NCBI GenBank assembly: GCA_021014945.1
Contig: MU266327.1
Span: 1 to 64,000 of the forward strand
Length of the DNA stretch: 64,000 nucleotides
Direction: 5' to 3'
DNA from: Leucogyrophana mollusca
Taxonomy: Eukaryota; Basidiomycota; Agaricomycetes; Boletales
Each line of letters starts with the position of its first letter. Positions within the stretch are counted from its first letter, which is position 1. Shown here one piece after another: positions 1 through 11,450 of this stretch. The position numbers and the translations under genes were made by a program. Below the pieces are notes generated by a model. The model had not been told where the DNA came from. It made no database searches and saw only the letters and a program-made list of their open reading frames with translations.

Positions 1-103
1 TGTCAGGACACTTATCATTATTGCATATATTGTGTGAATTTTACTTATTATAAGCCTTTATATACCATTTCGATTCCATCATGAAGTGTCTGATGTATAG
101 GGT

Positions 104-2712
104 CTAAATAAGGATTTCTTCCAAGCGATACAAGCCAACACCCAATGCAGCCTGTTGCTCCAGCCGTTTCTTTCTCTTCCTCCATTCAGCAGGCGTTTCC
201 TTTGGTGCCCCTTCAACCTTCTCATTTACCATACGCGAATGTGCTTTCTTGAATGGCTCCAAGACTCCTCGCAGGTGTTCCAACCGGTCAAGAAATCCAA
301 CTTCTGGCTCGAGATGCTCTAGAATTCTCCGCAGGAGATTATGCGATGGCGGGTACTGGAGCAACGTCACGAACGACGCATCAAGCAACACTTGCAAGAA
401 TGATATGACCTGTAAAAATTAGGAATATAAACTCGGGTCAGATGTAAGATTGTGTCTCGAACCTTTGGATATGGGGGTGCCAATCCTTGTTTACGAGGCC
501 CTATATCCATATTTGCCGCTACGGCTTTTAATATGATTTCGATATCGTCCTCTGTTCCCCCAAACAGCCAACTGTCCAAAGCTTCGAGGATATAGACAAG
601 GTCTGCTGCATTTGGAATGTGTTTTCGGATAGCCAAGCGAAGTTCCACGGAAGATGTAGGGTACGATACGCAGGCGAAGAGATACGTCGCCAAAGGTGGT
701 ATCCATCGTTGTGCACGGTCCATCTCCGTGGTATGGGCGGGATCGCGCTGAAAATCAAGGATAGATTTCATAATGGAGATCATTTCATCCTCAGAGATAT
801 CGGCGACGTGCTTGAAAGACCTCAGAATATTTTCCTTGTGCTTACGTTAAATATGACCGCTTTGAATTGGAAGACACAGCACTCACCCAGTCACTGCGTT
901 CCCGCAAGGAGATTAGAAGGCCCCCTTCCACCATGCTTGCTCTGACCTCCCCTTTTTCTAGGAGGTGCTGTATAACGCCTGATGAGTGGTGGCTATCAGA
1001 CCCTTGCTTTGTGCGCCGCAGAGCAAGGTTCATAACGTCTTTTACGAATTCATGCCCGTAAATGAAGGTTGGGTGCTATCGTGAATGGTAAGTGACTGAG
1101 CTGAGACCACAAGCGAAAAGAGCGCACATGAGGTAGACTGGCTTGTTCCCCTTTATTGATTTGGTTATGTTCGTCTGCCCATGACAAAAATGCTTGGTCG
1201 GCGTTTGTGCGTTCCCCGCGATCGAGAAAAGTTTTCATGGACCAGAGTAAACGGGCACGACCATCATCGGCAGTTTCCTTCCAGGAACGATCCGGCCGGA
1301 CGGGTTGGACTAACCAACGCGCAGTAACCGCTGCCTTCCCCATGGCTTGAGCAAGGCTACTTTTTGGGTTCGAGGTGAATGGTATTACGTGAAGTGTGGA
1401 TCGCAAAGACATGGACTTGTCGGCAGGTTTTATGGGTGAAAGAGTTAGCAGCACCTGGTTGTCATCTGCGGCCACCAGGGCAATGCGAAGGCCAGCTGTG
1501 CTGTTTTGCACCAGGGACGACGGAATGGGCATCGAATACGAAGCGATTACAACACCGTACTGCAGATCCCAGAGCAGAAGGGAGATATCCGAGAGTGCAG
1601 TGCCTGTCGACGCCGCAAGAAGTACTAGGGACGTGCCCAGTGAAAGCAGGGAAACGATGCCCTTGCGGGGAGATATGCCGGCTAAGGAAAGGGGTTTTCC
1701 AACAATGCTTGCTGTCAATGATGACCCACTCGAAGCATCAAGATGGTAAGCCACCCATTCAGCGTTGTTATCTAGGGGGCGTCAGCTTTATACGGGGACT
1801 CTGCACCGTGGACCCACGTACTGATGAAGGTCAGAATGCCTGACGAGCTGCAGGATTGACATACTACGCTAGAATCCTCGTTTGGAGTCTCGTCGACCTG
1901 AAGGGGTATTTCGCAGCTTCCGATGGGAACCAATATTCCAGCGGTATCGATCGTCGCGACGCGCACGGATAGCATTATGCCGGAGCGAAAGCAGGAGACC
2001 AGGAGGGACTCCGACGATGTTCCTGGCTGCGCCGGCATAAAGCTGCACGATGTTCTTGGGAATATCCAACTGTCCAGCAATTCTTGATCTTCAGAGCCTT
2101 GAAAATGGCTCTGTACGTTCAACTCGTCATCAACTATGGTCATATCACCGCTGGCAGAGACAAGAACTAGGTTCGAAGACGTGTGGCCCACAGAAAATAT
2201 TCGAGACACAGGGTGTTGGACCTAGAGCTTTGCGTCAAAATAATCGCGAGCCTGGCCACAAGTCCGAGAAGGGCATACTACACTGGATCGCTTCTCGCCA
2301 TTACTCGTGCCACGCATGGAGAGGTTTTGTTTCATCATCCATATTGTTCGGTCGCGATTCTCTTTGGAGATTTCCGGAGAGCTGTTGACTATTGCATAGG
2401 TAGTGCAGACTTCTGTGCCGTTTTCCGTGGCATATCGACTAATCGCAGGCCCAGAAAATAAGGTGAGAGGGCCGAAGGCATGAGAGGCAACTGAATGGAG
2501 TGTAGAGAGCTGCGGGCCATCTCAGTGCTCCGACGAAAATAAAGACGAAGACATACATTGAGAATGTGGATGCCCTCTCCCTGGGTGGTCACCGTGACGT
2601 GCCCATTGGATTTTTCATCGTGCACGGCATATACCGCACTGCTTTTACCTTTCCAATGACTAGGAACAGTATAAGTTGAGAGCAAAAAGGGCTCGCCGAT
2701 GCTCGAGCTCAT
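104..2712 (-). CDS. NOL11/Utp8-like nucleolar protein (probable)
   Basis: Seen: about seven exons on the minus strand join into one protein. It starts at the ATG at 2712 (MSSSIGEPFLLSTY) and ends at the TAG at 104-106. A region rich in beta-strand-like segments (GILTFISTW, GTSLVLLAAS) is followed by a helical C-terminal part ending in an Arg/Lys-rich segment and YRLEEILI. The C-terminal stretch with LLDASFVTLLQ and a following LEHL..VLEPF resembles the C-terminus of NOL11, a t-UTP/SSU processome subunit needed for rRNA transcription and early pre-rRNA processing in the nucleolus. The order of a propeller-like N-terminal half and helical tail also fits NOL11/Utp8. Known: these proteins diverge strongly between phyla, so the name is tentative. 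The longer reading frame upstream of 2712 opens with TTG, which is why the ATG at 2712 is preferred. The first intron ends near 2522. Confidence 0.5.
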
Positions 2713-2998
2713 TGAAGTCTGTAGCAAGAACTTGAATCTCAAACGGATGTTTCCAAATGCGCCAGTTCAAATTTGGGTTCCCAAATCACTTTCACTGGTT
2801 TCAGTCAGCAACTGTCAGCTCACGATGAGACGAGTACAAATTGTCCAGTGGTACGCAAAGACACGGATAATATGTACAGTAGTAATGATACACGTAGGCT
2901 ATCACGATGCATGAATGACAACAACAATGCGACTAGATGAAGCACAACTATTAGCTGAAAGAATAATATAATCTTGGTCCGCAGCTCTGCACCATATC

Positions 2999-5842
2999 TT
3001 ACGCTAGACTTCTCCACATCCCCTCAGCGGGGATCTTGCTCCGCGCTTCGAGAATCTTGAAAGCACGTTGCCTTCCACGCCCCTCGTCTTGCGCATGGAC
3101 CTCTGAAAGTTCATCCTCACTTTCGTCCCCATCCTCATCTTCGTCCTGAATGGCAAAGTCGAGGGCCCCAGGATCCATGAGTCGACTCCGGTCACGTTCC
3201 GCATAAGACGCTCTGCGAAGAGACGCAGATGTCGCATACCGTCCACCCGCACCAGGGAGAGGTGGTACCAAGGCACCCACGCGGTCCGACAAAGAAGTCT
3301 TTGGCTGGTACGAAGCTAAAGAGAGTGGCTCTCTGACGTGAGATAGCGGTCCAATATCGACTGGCAGCGACGCAGGTATTCCGGGCGGGAGATTCCATTC
3401 TAGGGCAAAGCTTGTCTGTGAGCATGGCATTGGAACGAACGGCACAGGTCACCCACCATCGCGCACTTCAATATCATTGTCGCCATGTCTACCCATGAAT
3501 CGGAAAGCGTCTTCGCCTTCAGTATCCTCAGGTATTAACCCTTTGGACGCGTCCCCTTTGTCACCCTGACGGCTCACAAATACCTGCCACGCCTTACTAT
3601 CTTTTCTCCAGGCACCCCTGTGGCTTGGGGTATCAGCTGCAACTAACTTCAAAATCTCTGTCTCCTGAGGATCGAAAGGCTCAGGTTGATCCGAACGTGG
3701 TGCCAGCTGTGCGGTGCTGGGTGATGAAGTGCGATTTGGAGAAGATCTGAGCGACTTAGTTGCAGATTTATCCCCGGCGAGCGAGCGGAGAGGGGAGTAG
3801 ACTGGAAGAGAAGTGGGTCGTAAGGACGAGAGAGATGCCGGCAACACAGAATTGCTGGGTAGGCGGGACCGCGCAAGCCGTGCAGGGGCGTGAGGTGCTT
3901 CGAGGAGAGGTAGTACCGGCTGCGATACATCGTCTGATTGTTCATGATCGCTATTGCTGTCATCCAAATCAAAAATCATTTCTATATGCGAAGGAATGAT
4001 GAGCATTCGTCGAAACGATCCGTGCTACACATTGGAAATACCTTCCGCATCGAGGGCTTTTGGCTCAGCGAACTTGCCACTTTGCCCGACAACAGCAACC
4101 TCGCCAGTGAGAGCATCGGGTTTGATGTCGAAGGTCACCTTCCTTTTGCCCCTAGGGGTGCTGTGGCGACCTCTTACTTCGGGTCCAGCCTCTTGTGCTA
4201 GACTCCCTCCCATCTTCTGCTCGGCGCCATTCACATTCTTGTCGCTGGGCACTTTCGCATTGTGTGTGGACATTTGGCTGTCCCCATTCTCGCTGCGTCG
4301 CACCTCATCTGGTTGCTGCTGTCGTGCCCGCACGATATCGGCTTCCAGATCGGTGAAATACCTGAAGCTGGCAGCTGTATCCTTCGCTTCATCCATACTG
4401 CGCTGAAAGGGCTGCAAAATACTCTCTCCTTTTGGGTGCGGCAGCGCCTCCGATGACGAATTGGAAGACGATAGCGAACGGCTGTCAACCGAGCCAGGAG
4501 AAGAAGGGTGGGAGGAATAGGGCGGCGGCGATCTAGGGCTGTCGCTTCGGAGGCGTGCTGCTTCCTCTTGTGCGGCACGGGGGTGGTGAAATGATGACGT
4601 AGCAATCGACGCTGAAAGTGACGATACTCGCGGTACCGACGCGGGTGAAGCCACACGTGCGGGCGGGCTGGCCACTGGGACGAAATCGCGAACAGAAATC
4701 AACGGACTTGTTCCATTCGGGTTCGCGCTGATACTCAACCGAGCCAAGCTGTCCCTTCTCCGAGACGTGTGTCGGTCGCTGCTCACGTTCCATTCCTTCT
4801 CCACTCGAGCCAGACTGTCTAAAAACTTGCTCCACAGACCTCCAACCTCTTCTCTTAGCTGATCCTCCGCTTTCTCTAGCTCGCTGACCTTATCCCTCAC
4901 AATTCTGGAGAGATACTCTTCGGCAGCCGTTCGTAACGCCAGCGATTTGTTGGAGGCGATGGATGAAAGATGTGCGAAAACGGGATGTGACGGCGTGAAT
5001 GGCGCAGGCGGAAACAACGGTCGATTTATAGGAAGAATCGGGGGCGATGGGATATCCTGCGAGTTCAATGACGGCGATGGAGGGAAGCGTTCTTCGGAGG
5101 TGGACGTCGGACTAGGGGGGACGAGGAGTGCAAACAATGCAGAATATGAGGTAGACGATGAGATCCGAGCAATGGCGGCGGCGTCCTAGAACGGAGAAGG
5201 AATGGGGTAAATCGTACACCGCAAAGTGTGCCGCCCACAATAAAGCGCCGGGTGCCTACCGAGTAGACGCCACCGGTCTCACGGACGTAGCGAGGTTCAC
5301 GTAGCGCTTGACCAAGGTGACGTCTGCCGCGTCAAGCTGCCCCAGCGTTTATGCAGGGAAACACAGGAATCATGAACTCACCAGACAATCCCTGTGAACT
5401 TCGATCCAGCCTGAACTGCTCTTAAGCGTTTCCTGCTCTACCCAATCGTGTGTTGGAAGTAAGGGTCCCTCTTGCCCTTCAATATTAGGCGGGACCTGCT
5501 GCTGCACGCGATATACCAATGATTGGCACAACAAACAAGCCAAGGTCGTAAATCGAATGCACCGCGAAGAATCGGCTACGAGTGGCCCTAACTTCCGTGT
5601 TCGCATCGTGACCTGGGGGTGCGCCTGTCCATAAAACGATCAGTGGCAAGACAAACTGCGCAAAAGATATGTGGACTTACAACATGAAGACCCTCTTCAC
5701 CAACATACGTCAGTGTGTATTCTGAGTCACCAGGGCCACTCCGTAGGAAGTCTGGAGGTTTGTCGTGATGAGGCTGGGGTCTTATTCGAATATTCAGGCA
5801 TTTGCAAGCATGGGCCACATCATCCTGATGTTCGTCCGTCAT
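2999..5842 (-). CDS. Conserved hypothetical protein with N-terminal Cys module and long disordered region
   Basis: Seen: about six exons read from the ATG at 5842 to the TAA at 2999. The first ~95 residues hold CKC (residues 13-15), C76 and CLLC (84-87), an arrangement that could bind zinc. A helical, charged segment follows (SELEKAEDQLREEVGGLW), then several hundred Ser/Pro/Arg-rich residues. Near the C-terminus lies an acidic run (DEDEDGDESEDE) before a basic end. The exons join at 5688/5640 (approx.), ~5387, ~5262, ~4025 and ~3445 with ordinary GT-AG borders. I do not recognise the family. The Cys pairs recall GFA- or Mis18/Yippee-like zinc folds, but the spacing does not settle it. The neighbours, NOL11-like and CLPTM1, give no functional hint. 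The serine-rich middle suggests a phosphorylated scaffold; this is inference only. Confidence 0.6.
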
Positions 5843-6356
5843 GGCAGGCGATGGCTGTTAAGAGGAGAAAGCAAGGGAATACTTAACTCAGCGTTTAACG
5901 ACCACAGTCAAAGAGCGGATAGATCAAGCCGATGAGAGCCGATGCCATACTGCTCCAGAAAAGGCGAAATGGGGTATGTAAAATTTCCAAACACCGATAG
6001 GGAGCTTTTTACTAAATTCCCAAATTCATGTTTATTTGTGTGTTTTTTGTGCCAGCCCGAAGCATTTGGCCCCAAAAGCTCACTTCGCCATGGGGCTATC
6101 ATTAGCTTACGCTGGTCACGCAGACTGATTAGAGGCAGATTATGTCCCCAATAACGATTAAAATCTATCAAATCGGTCATCCCGTAGATCTGATTGAAGA
6201 GTCACAATGAATCGAAGAAGCCAGAGTGCGGTCATAGATCCAGCTGACTTGCGATCAACTCGTTTGACCACGATTCCCTGGAGTTAGCGCGCAGAAGAAC
6301 CCGAACATCTGTAACTGCGTGCGAAGGCTACGACGGTACGCCGCGAGTCCGTCGCG
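5843..6356. other. Intergenic, no gene seen
   Basis: This stretch separates the start of the upstream minus-strand gene from the stop codon of CLPTM1. It holds one minus-strand reading frame (5908-6180) with no recognisable motif and no supporting splice signals, so I do not call a gene. It should contain the promoter of the 2999-5842 gene, but I see no clear TATA box. Confidence 0.5.
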
Positions 6357-9120
6357 TCACTTGTCCTTCTTCGTCTCACCCTTGCCGTCAATCCCGGCAG
6401 CATCCTCGTCCATAACCTGACCGTACTCATTCACCCGCTTGGGGTCGATGCGGTATATCCAACGCTGCAAGTTCGACGATTATAACTTAGCGTTAGAGTT
6501 GTGTGGTTATCATGCGAACGGACCTGGTATAAGAAAACCAAAAATACGACATCGTCCCGGAAGCAAGCAAGCCGATGCAGGAACGGCATCTTGATACAGA
6601 ACCTGCGGATTCATGAGTATACCACAATCTTAAAGAAGATTGAACCCTTGATACTTACGCAAACAAATCATCTACAACCGTCGACAGAGTCTTATATATC
6701 ATAGCTTTCATCGGCATGTGTGCCACACTCTGGGTGAGATGTCAGAATGAGAATAACTAAACTGACGGATTTGGTCAAGACGGACCTTCAGTTTGTAGTT
6801 GATGATGAGCTGGGGGACTAGTTGTGCCTGTCACAATCCATCGATGTCAGGAAGCTCTGCTATGAACTTCAATGCTGGACTCACAAAGCCAAACATGTAC
6901 ACGAAGGAAGTCAGCGTTGATATGACAAAGCTGTACCATCCTCTGTGGGTCTCATAAATGAGAGAATAAATGGTGTATCCTGCCAGTAACGGGATGGCAA
7001 CATATGAAACATATTTGAATGCCAACTTGTCGAACCTGGGGTGATGTAAGGAAGGCACATATCTAGTAATTGCAGTAACTCACTCTTGAGTCTTTTTCTC
7101 GTCATCGCTGAGAACGTGTTTATCTGATAAATGCTTTGAGCCCATCGCAATTAGATAACGTAAGGGTGGTTTGTACCTTTCACACTCAGCTGGTAAGGAA
7201 TTGTTGAACCTGGTGGAGCGCTGACGATACTGATATCGACCGCTTTCGTGATCTTCGGGAAATCTCAGATATAAAAGCACGTGTGGCAGAGCATAAATGC
7301 CCACCTTCCAGGCCTCTATCACAACGCCCATCCCAGAACCGAGAAGAATCATCCAACTGGTATCCCCGCCATTGTCGATGAGGTACAAGAGAATTACGGT
7401 CTGGACAAACACGTTGGTTATGATCTGAAGTGTTATCAGCTTATCAGCAAACTTCTCTTTGTGGGAGCCGTTGAAAACAAACATACCGTCCTATAAAGTT
7501 GAGGGTTAGACGTCAATGCTTGTCACAGGATAATATCACATGATGTTGCACACCTCACGGACACACCAACGAGTTCTTTTCGCTGCCGCCAATGCGAGAC
7601 ATCGGATTTGAATGCCAGCATCTCAAAGCTTGCAATAACGCCACCGGTAAATCAAAAAGCTGCCGCAGGATATATACGTATACGCACACAACATGCAGCA
7701 CGCTGACAAGCCCAGTCAAGCCTAGAAACCATGGGTTTGTTTCCACTAGCATCCTCTTGACCTCATCCAGCTCGGCGCCAGCACCGGCGCCTTGTTGCTT
7801 GGCGGCTTCGTCGACTCCGTGGGTCATCGATGCAAAGAGCTGGAACTTGAAATATGACATGGGTTGAAACGTTATCTGGAGAGGAAGAATTGGGGTCGTC
7901 ATGTTAATTTCCACCAGTTGGGACCGCAGCAACCAAAAATCGTTCGGGAATATAATAGGCTTGTAGAAGCCTTTGGTGCCCGTCGCATCTCGTGCGCCAG
8001 GAACAAGGTGGACATCTAAGAGCAGTTAGCGAAGGGTTCATGAGTTCGGGAAGACAGCTAACGCTCAAACAGTACTGCAGGCAACTTGTCATATCCCAAG
8101 ATAGTGTCGTCTGAAATGAGAGCCAATGTTAGATTCTACAAGATAGACATATCAGACTGGCGCCAGGCGAGAGATGGGTGACCACATACGCTGTGCCAAT
8201 GTGACACGATAACGTCTTCCTCGGGGATCTGTAGAGTGCTTCAGTGAATGTAAAGACATGATCCCGACAGTGATCACCCACTTCTTCAACCTCCACATCG
8301 GATGAACCGCTAAGGAGGCTCTTCTCCTTACGAACCTTGGTTTTCGGCAGGTAGCGCGTCAACACTAGCTAGGAAGTCATATATCTAGGATAGCCCGCAG
8401 AGCTGAGGCGCGTACGTTTTCTGACGTGGTGGACCGACTGCGGGTCAAAGTTGTGGTTCGTTGGGTCGGGGCTTGCACCGTTCTTCACAAGGAAAACATC
8501 CGCCCATAATGACGAATTGTGTTGGACTGCCTGGTAGAAGTATCAGAGACGAGCGGGACTTATAATAGAACTAACTGACTTCAGGTATATTGACATCGTA
8601 TGTGATGGTTCTTGATTCACTCCAATCACCGAACATTATGTTCTCCCAAACAAAGTTCGGCAGGCCTTCGTCTTGGTCTTTCCGCCATGCAGATGTCCAC
8701 TGGCGGGAGAACACGTCACCGGTGGGCGATGTCGAAAGATACACGTGCATAGACACGGGTTGGTTAAGGGCCCAAGCAGGATAAGCTTGCACTGGGGGCA
8801 GTTGGAAAGGGCTTATCTGGCCCTGGGATGGTGCAACTGCGTCATTTGGAGAAACAACCGGAGATTTGGCAGGAGAGAGAAACTTCATTGCTGCAACGAC
8901 CCGTGTAAGCTAACGACTTCGATAACATAACCTGCTTACCCAGCTGAGTGATGGCCCATACTATGAAAACTTGCTAGAGCAAGGTTAACGCTTTCCCATG
9001 CAAAATTCTGGTCAAAGGCGATACCTGGACTATTCCTAAGATTTTCCTTGTGGGGCTTTCTTCATCTTGGGCGGGCTGCGATCCCGGGACTGGGGCTGGA
9101 GGTGGACGCGGCGTTGACAT
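6357..9120 (-). CDS. CLPTM1: CLPTM1 family multi-pass membrane protein
   Basis: Seen: about ten exons from the ATG at 9120 (MSTPRPPPAPVP) to the TGA at 6357-6359. Family landmarks are a lumenal N-terminal half with QPVSMHVYLST and ENIMFGDWSESR, NNPNPT-like text around DPTNHNFDP, and several hydrophobic segments (LTGLVSVLHVVCVYVYIL, FVQTVILLYLIDN). Near the C-terminus is the highly conserved YKLKSVAHMPMKAMIYK, then DDVVF...LYQRWIYRIDPKRVNEYGQ split by an intron at 6463-6526 (approx.), then a charged tail. Known: CLPTM1/CLPTM1L proteins sit in the ER; CLPTM1L scrambles glucosaminyl-PI during GPI-anchor synthesis and CLPTM1 affects receptor trafficking. The fungal role is not established. All residues typical of the C-terminal signature are present and the exons join in frame, so the gene looks intact. 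The first intron separates IVQ from QVFIVWAITQL, a likely first membrane segment. Confidence 0.93.
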
Positions 9121-9316
9121 CGGTGAGCAAGGCAGACCCTTGTAGACCTCGGATTCGGCAACTACAAAATTCCTGTGACCCACGTGACCCAGACAACAAC
9201 AAACAACAAGAATCGACGCGTACATTCGTTAAGTCCCTCATGAAAGCATCTCATGACTATGAAGGTGATACTCATAAAGTAGGAAATATCTTCAAAACCA
9301 CACCGCCCATTATGTC

Positions 9317-10021
9317 CTACTTCCCGTACGTCCCACTGAACTTGAATTCGCCACTATCACTCCAACGAATATTAACGTGCGTCCCGGTAATTGAGAGCGT
9401 GTCGTATCTTGGAAAGAGCTTGAAGTAAATACTACTGGCGATGAGGACGCGCTTCAAGCGACGTACCTCACCGATGCGCTAATGCCACCAAGCGCATCCT
9501 CAAATTCGTCCTTTGGCATCTTCTGCATCTTGAGTTTAGGCGGCCCACCAAGATTGAGCAAGGCACCGAAAACCGCGGGGTCGCTGCAAACACCATCGTA
9601 AACCCACTTAGCCGAGCCTGTCTTGCAGCTTGGTTTCCACTGGGCAAGAAACGCGTTAGCTGGTATAGACAATTCTACTGGAGAGGGGAGTTACGGTCAT
9701 CTGTTTGCGGATGCCGCTATTAGCCGCCTTCCTAATCTTTTCGACCGCTGCAGCCAACTGCTCTGGCGACAGCTCTTTGGGCGACGACGAATCCGCGGCC
9801 GAGGTGCCTTGCTGTACCTCCATCTCGAGGTCTCTAGCATAGCAGGCTAATTGTATCAAGGATCGCCGAATGTCGTCGTCGTCATCGGGTATGGGGTAGG
9901 AGGTGGTGTCAGCGAGGATATCGGTTATCAGCGCTCGTGCGAAAGCATGTTTGGTATTGGCGCGCGCTTTTTTTGGCGCCGAAGAACTTTCACCAGCGTC
10001 TGATTTACGTTTGGGCGGCAT
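9317..10021 (-). CDS. Conserved small protein of unknown function
   Basis: Seen: three exons. The ATG at 10021 begins MPPKRKSDAGESSSAPKKAR, a strongly basic, nuclear-localisation-like N-terminus. An acidic patch (PDDDDD) and a helical segment with LACYARDLEMEVQQ follow, then a Ser/Ala linker. After the first intron (GTAACT...CCAG, ending near 9644) comes a compact domain with AKWVYDGVCSDPAVFGALL, KMPKDEFEDALGGISASV, and after a second intron (donor near 9465) IYFKLFPRYDTLSITGTHVNI, ending FSGTYGK at the TAG 9317-9319. Total about 205 residues. I do not recognise a named family. The C-terminal beta-rich domain with balanced exons and clean splice sites argues for a real nuclear protein, possibly DNA-associated (inference). 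The neighbour CLPTM1 lies 196 bp downstream in the same orientation. Confidence 0.65.
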
Positions 10022-10332
10022 TGTTGCGACTTTTCCCACAAGTGATGATGAAAGGACCCAGAAGGGCGACAAAGCGGACGCGACGCGTTTATACTCGTGA
10101 CCATTCGCGTTGTCACGCGTCACACACAGGAAACCTCTTTGTCGTTTGCTTGCCGTTGCATTTTTCGGAAATTCGACATTCTACCTGAGCTTCAATTGTG
10201 CACGTGGAAGGTTCAATGAGCGATTCAGCGCCTGCGCCGTAGACGACGAAGCCAACTGTAACACACCTCTGTACTTCATGAAAAACAGGTCATCAATCCA
10301 ACGCACTTGAAGTCCAGCTGAGGTACGAACCT
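10022..10332. other. Intergenic, no gene seen
   Basis: This is the upstream region of the minus-strand gene at 9317-10021, up to the stop codon of the next minus-strand frame. I see no RNA gene, repeat or clear promoter element here. Confidence 0.4.
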
Positions 10333-10818
10333 TCACCCCTGGCTCAAGGCCTGTGCTGACACAGGAAGTTGACAGATCCGGGGTTGCAGATACACGCCAC
10401 TGAGCATGCGATCTGATGCGTTCAAAACGGCGTTGAGATCCTCTCTAGCTCCTGCTTGCTGTGCCCACCGATAGAAGCTCTCACGTTTGTTGCGAGTCAG
10501 GCTATTAAGAATGCGTCGAGTTTTGGTGCTGATGCGGTGCACCAATTTCTTTTCGAGAAACTGCCTACCCATTTTGTCAAATGTCCAATGGGTTGCTTCA
10601 GTTCCGTGCTGCTGTAAGCTTTCCTCTGACTCAGACATGCGCTTAGTTTTGCCAGATATCCGGATTCTCGTTGCCTCATGGCTATTGAACTTAGTCTCTC
10701 GTCTTCGGGTAAGCGCCCACTCTCAGGGGGACTGCCTCGCGAACAGCACGAGTTTGTTGAGATATCGCAAATCTTCTCCTAATCGGTGTGCTGTACGCGT
10801 ACGTTGGCTCCGAGTCAT
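10333..10818 (-). CDS. Small basic hypothetical protein, needs one intron
   Basis: Seen: one continuous frame from the ATG at 10818 (MTRSQRTRTAHRL) to the TGA at 10333-10335, interrupted only by a TGA after LFARQSP. A 60-nt GTGCTG...ACTAAG intron in phase 0 would remove that stop exactly and join RYLNKL to FNSHEATRIR, giving about 141 residues. The protein is basic and helical (FLEKKLVHRISTKTRRILNS, then SFYRWAQQAG). I recognise no family. Against a gene: no conserved motif and a non-consensus donor. For a gene: nearly 500 nt open in one frame apart from one removable stop, and an intron of the size usual in this window. It could also be a decayed gene with one nonsense mutation. Confidence 0.4.
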
Positions 10819-11450
10819 GTTATTGCGGACCCCTTTGGACCAATCCAGGTGAGCAGAATCTTCCGGCGTATTTGGCACGGAGAAACCCTTTACTCGCTCC
10901 CTGGTTCCACCATTTCGGCGCTAGGAAGCCAAAGTTAACGTTCGAGCTGTGTATGGCGTACTGAGACACAGTGCGTCATTTTACACAACGAGCAAGTACA
11001 GACCCACGAAGTTTGCACGAGTACGGGGTTTTTCTCATTTAGGTACAGGTCGTGTTGATTTCCTGTGGATCAGTCTGCAGGCCAGCTGCCTCACGCTCTA
11101 TGCAGTGTAAAGGAGAGCAATTCGAAGCAAGTGCCAGATCCCGCGGAAAATACGTGTATTCGCCCATCAGGTGAGCTTACATATTTTACCCCCTCTCTAA
11201 CTCTAATCACCCGCACGAATGCCACGCTTGATTCTTGGGATTCAGACGAGTCATCTGGTGCACTACGTCTGACTCGACAGACCTGGCCCAGTACCTATAT
11301 GGATTTAGAAGCGAAAGGCGTGGCGAATGCATGTATCGATTGGCTCCAGGGGCTGATCCTTCCAGGCTCGATCTTATCCTCTGCCTCTGAGGTATATAAA
11401 GGTGCACCTGATGATCTTTAAGACCTTCAGGTTGCCTCCCTACAGCTACG
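10819..11450. other. Intergenic region with promoter of the first AAA+ gene
   Basis: No coding region is convincing here. An ORF at 11065-11421 on the plus strand and one at 11207-11476 on the minus strand lack recognisable motifs. The right end holds a TATA box (11393-11400) followed by a pyrimidine-rich stretch before the ATG at 11451, so at least the last 150 bp are probably promoter and 5' leader. Confidence 0.45.
11393..11400 (+). promoter_or_regulatory. TATA box of AAA+ ATPase copy 1
   Basis: TATATAAA lies about 50 bp before the ATG at 11451. The tandem paralogue has TATATATAT at almost the same distance before its own ATG, so the core promoter seems to have been kept in the duplication. 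A long AT run can occur by chance, but the matching spacing supports function. Confidence 0.55.

Noticed and set aside
5908..6180. Minus-strand ORF of 90 codons
   Set aside because: No motif, no partner exons, and it lies in the 3' flank of CLPTM1.
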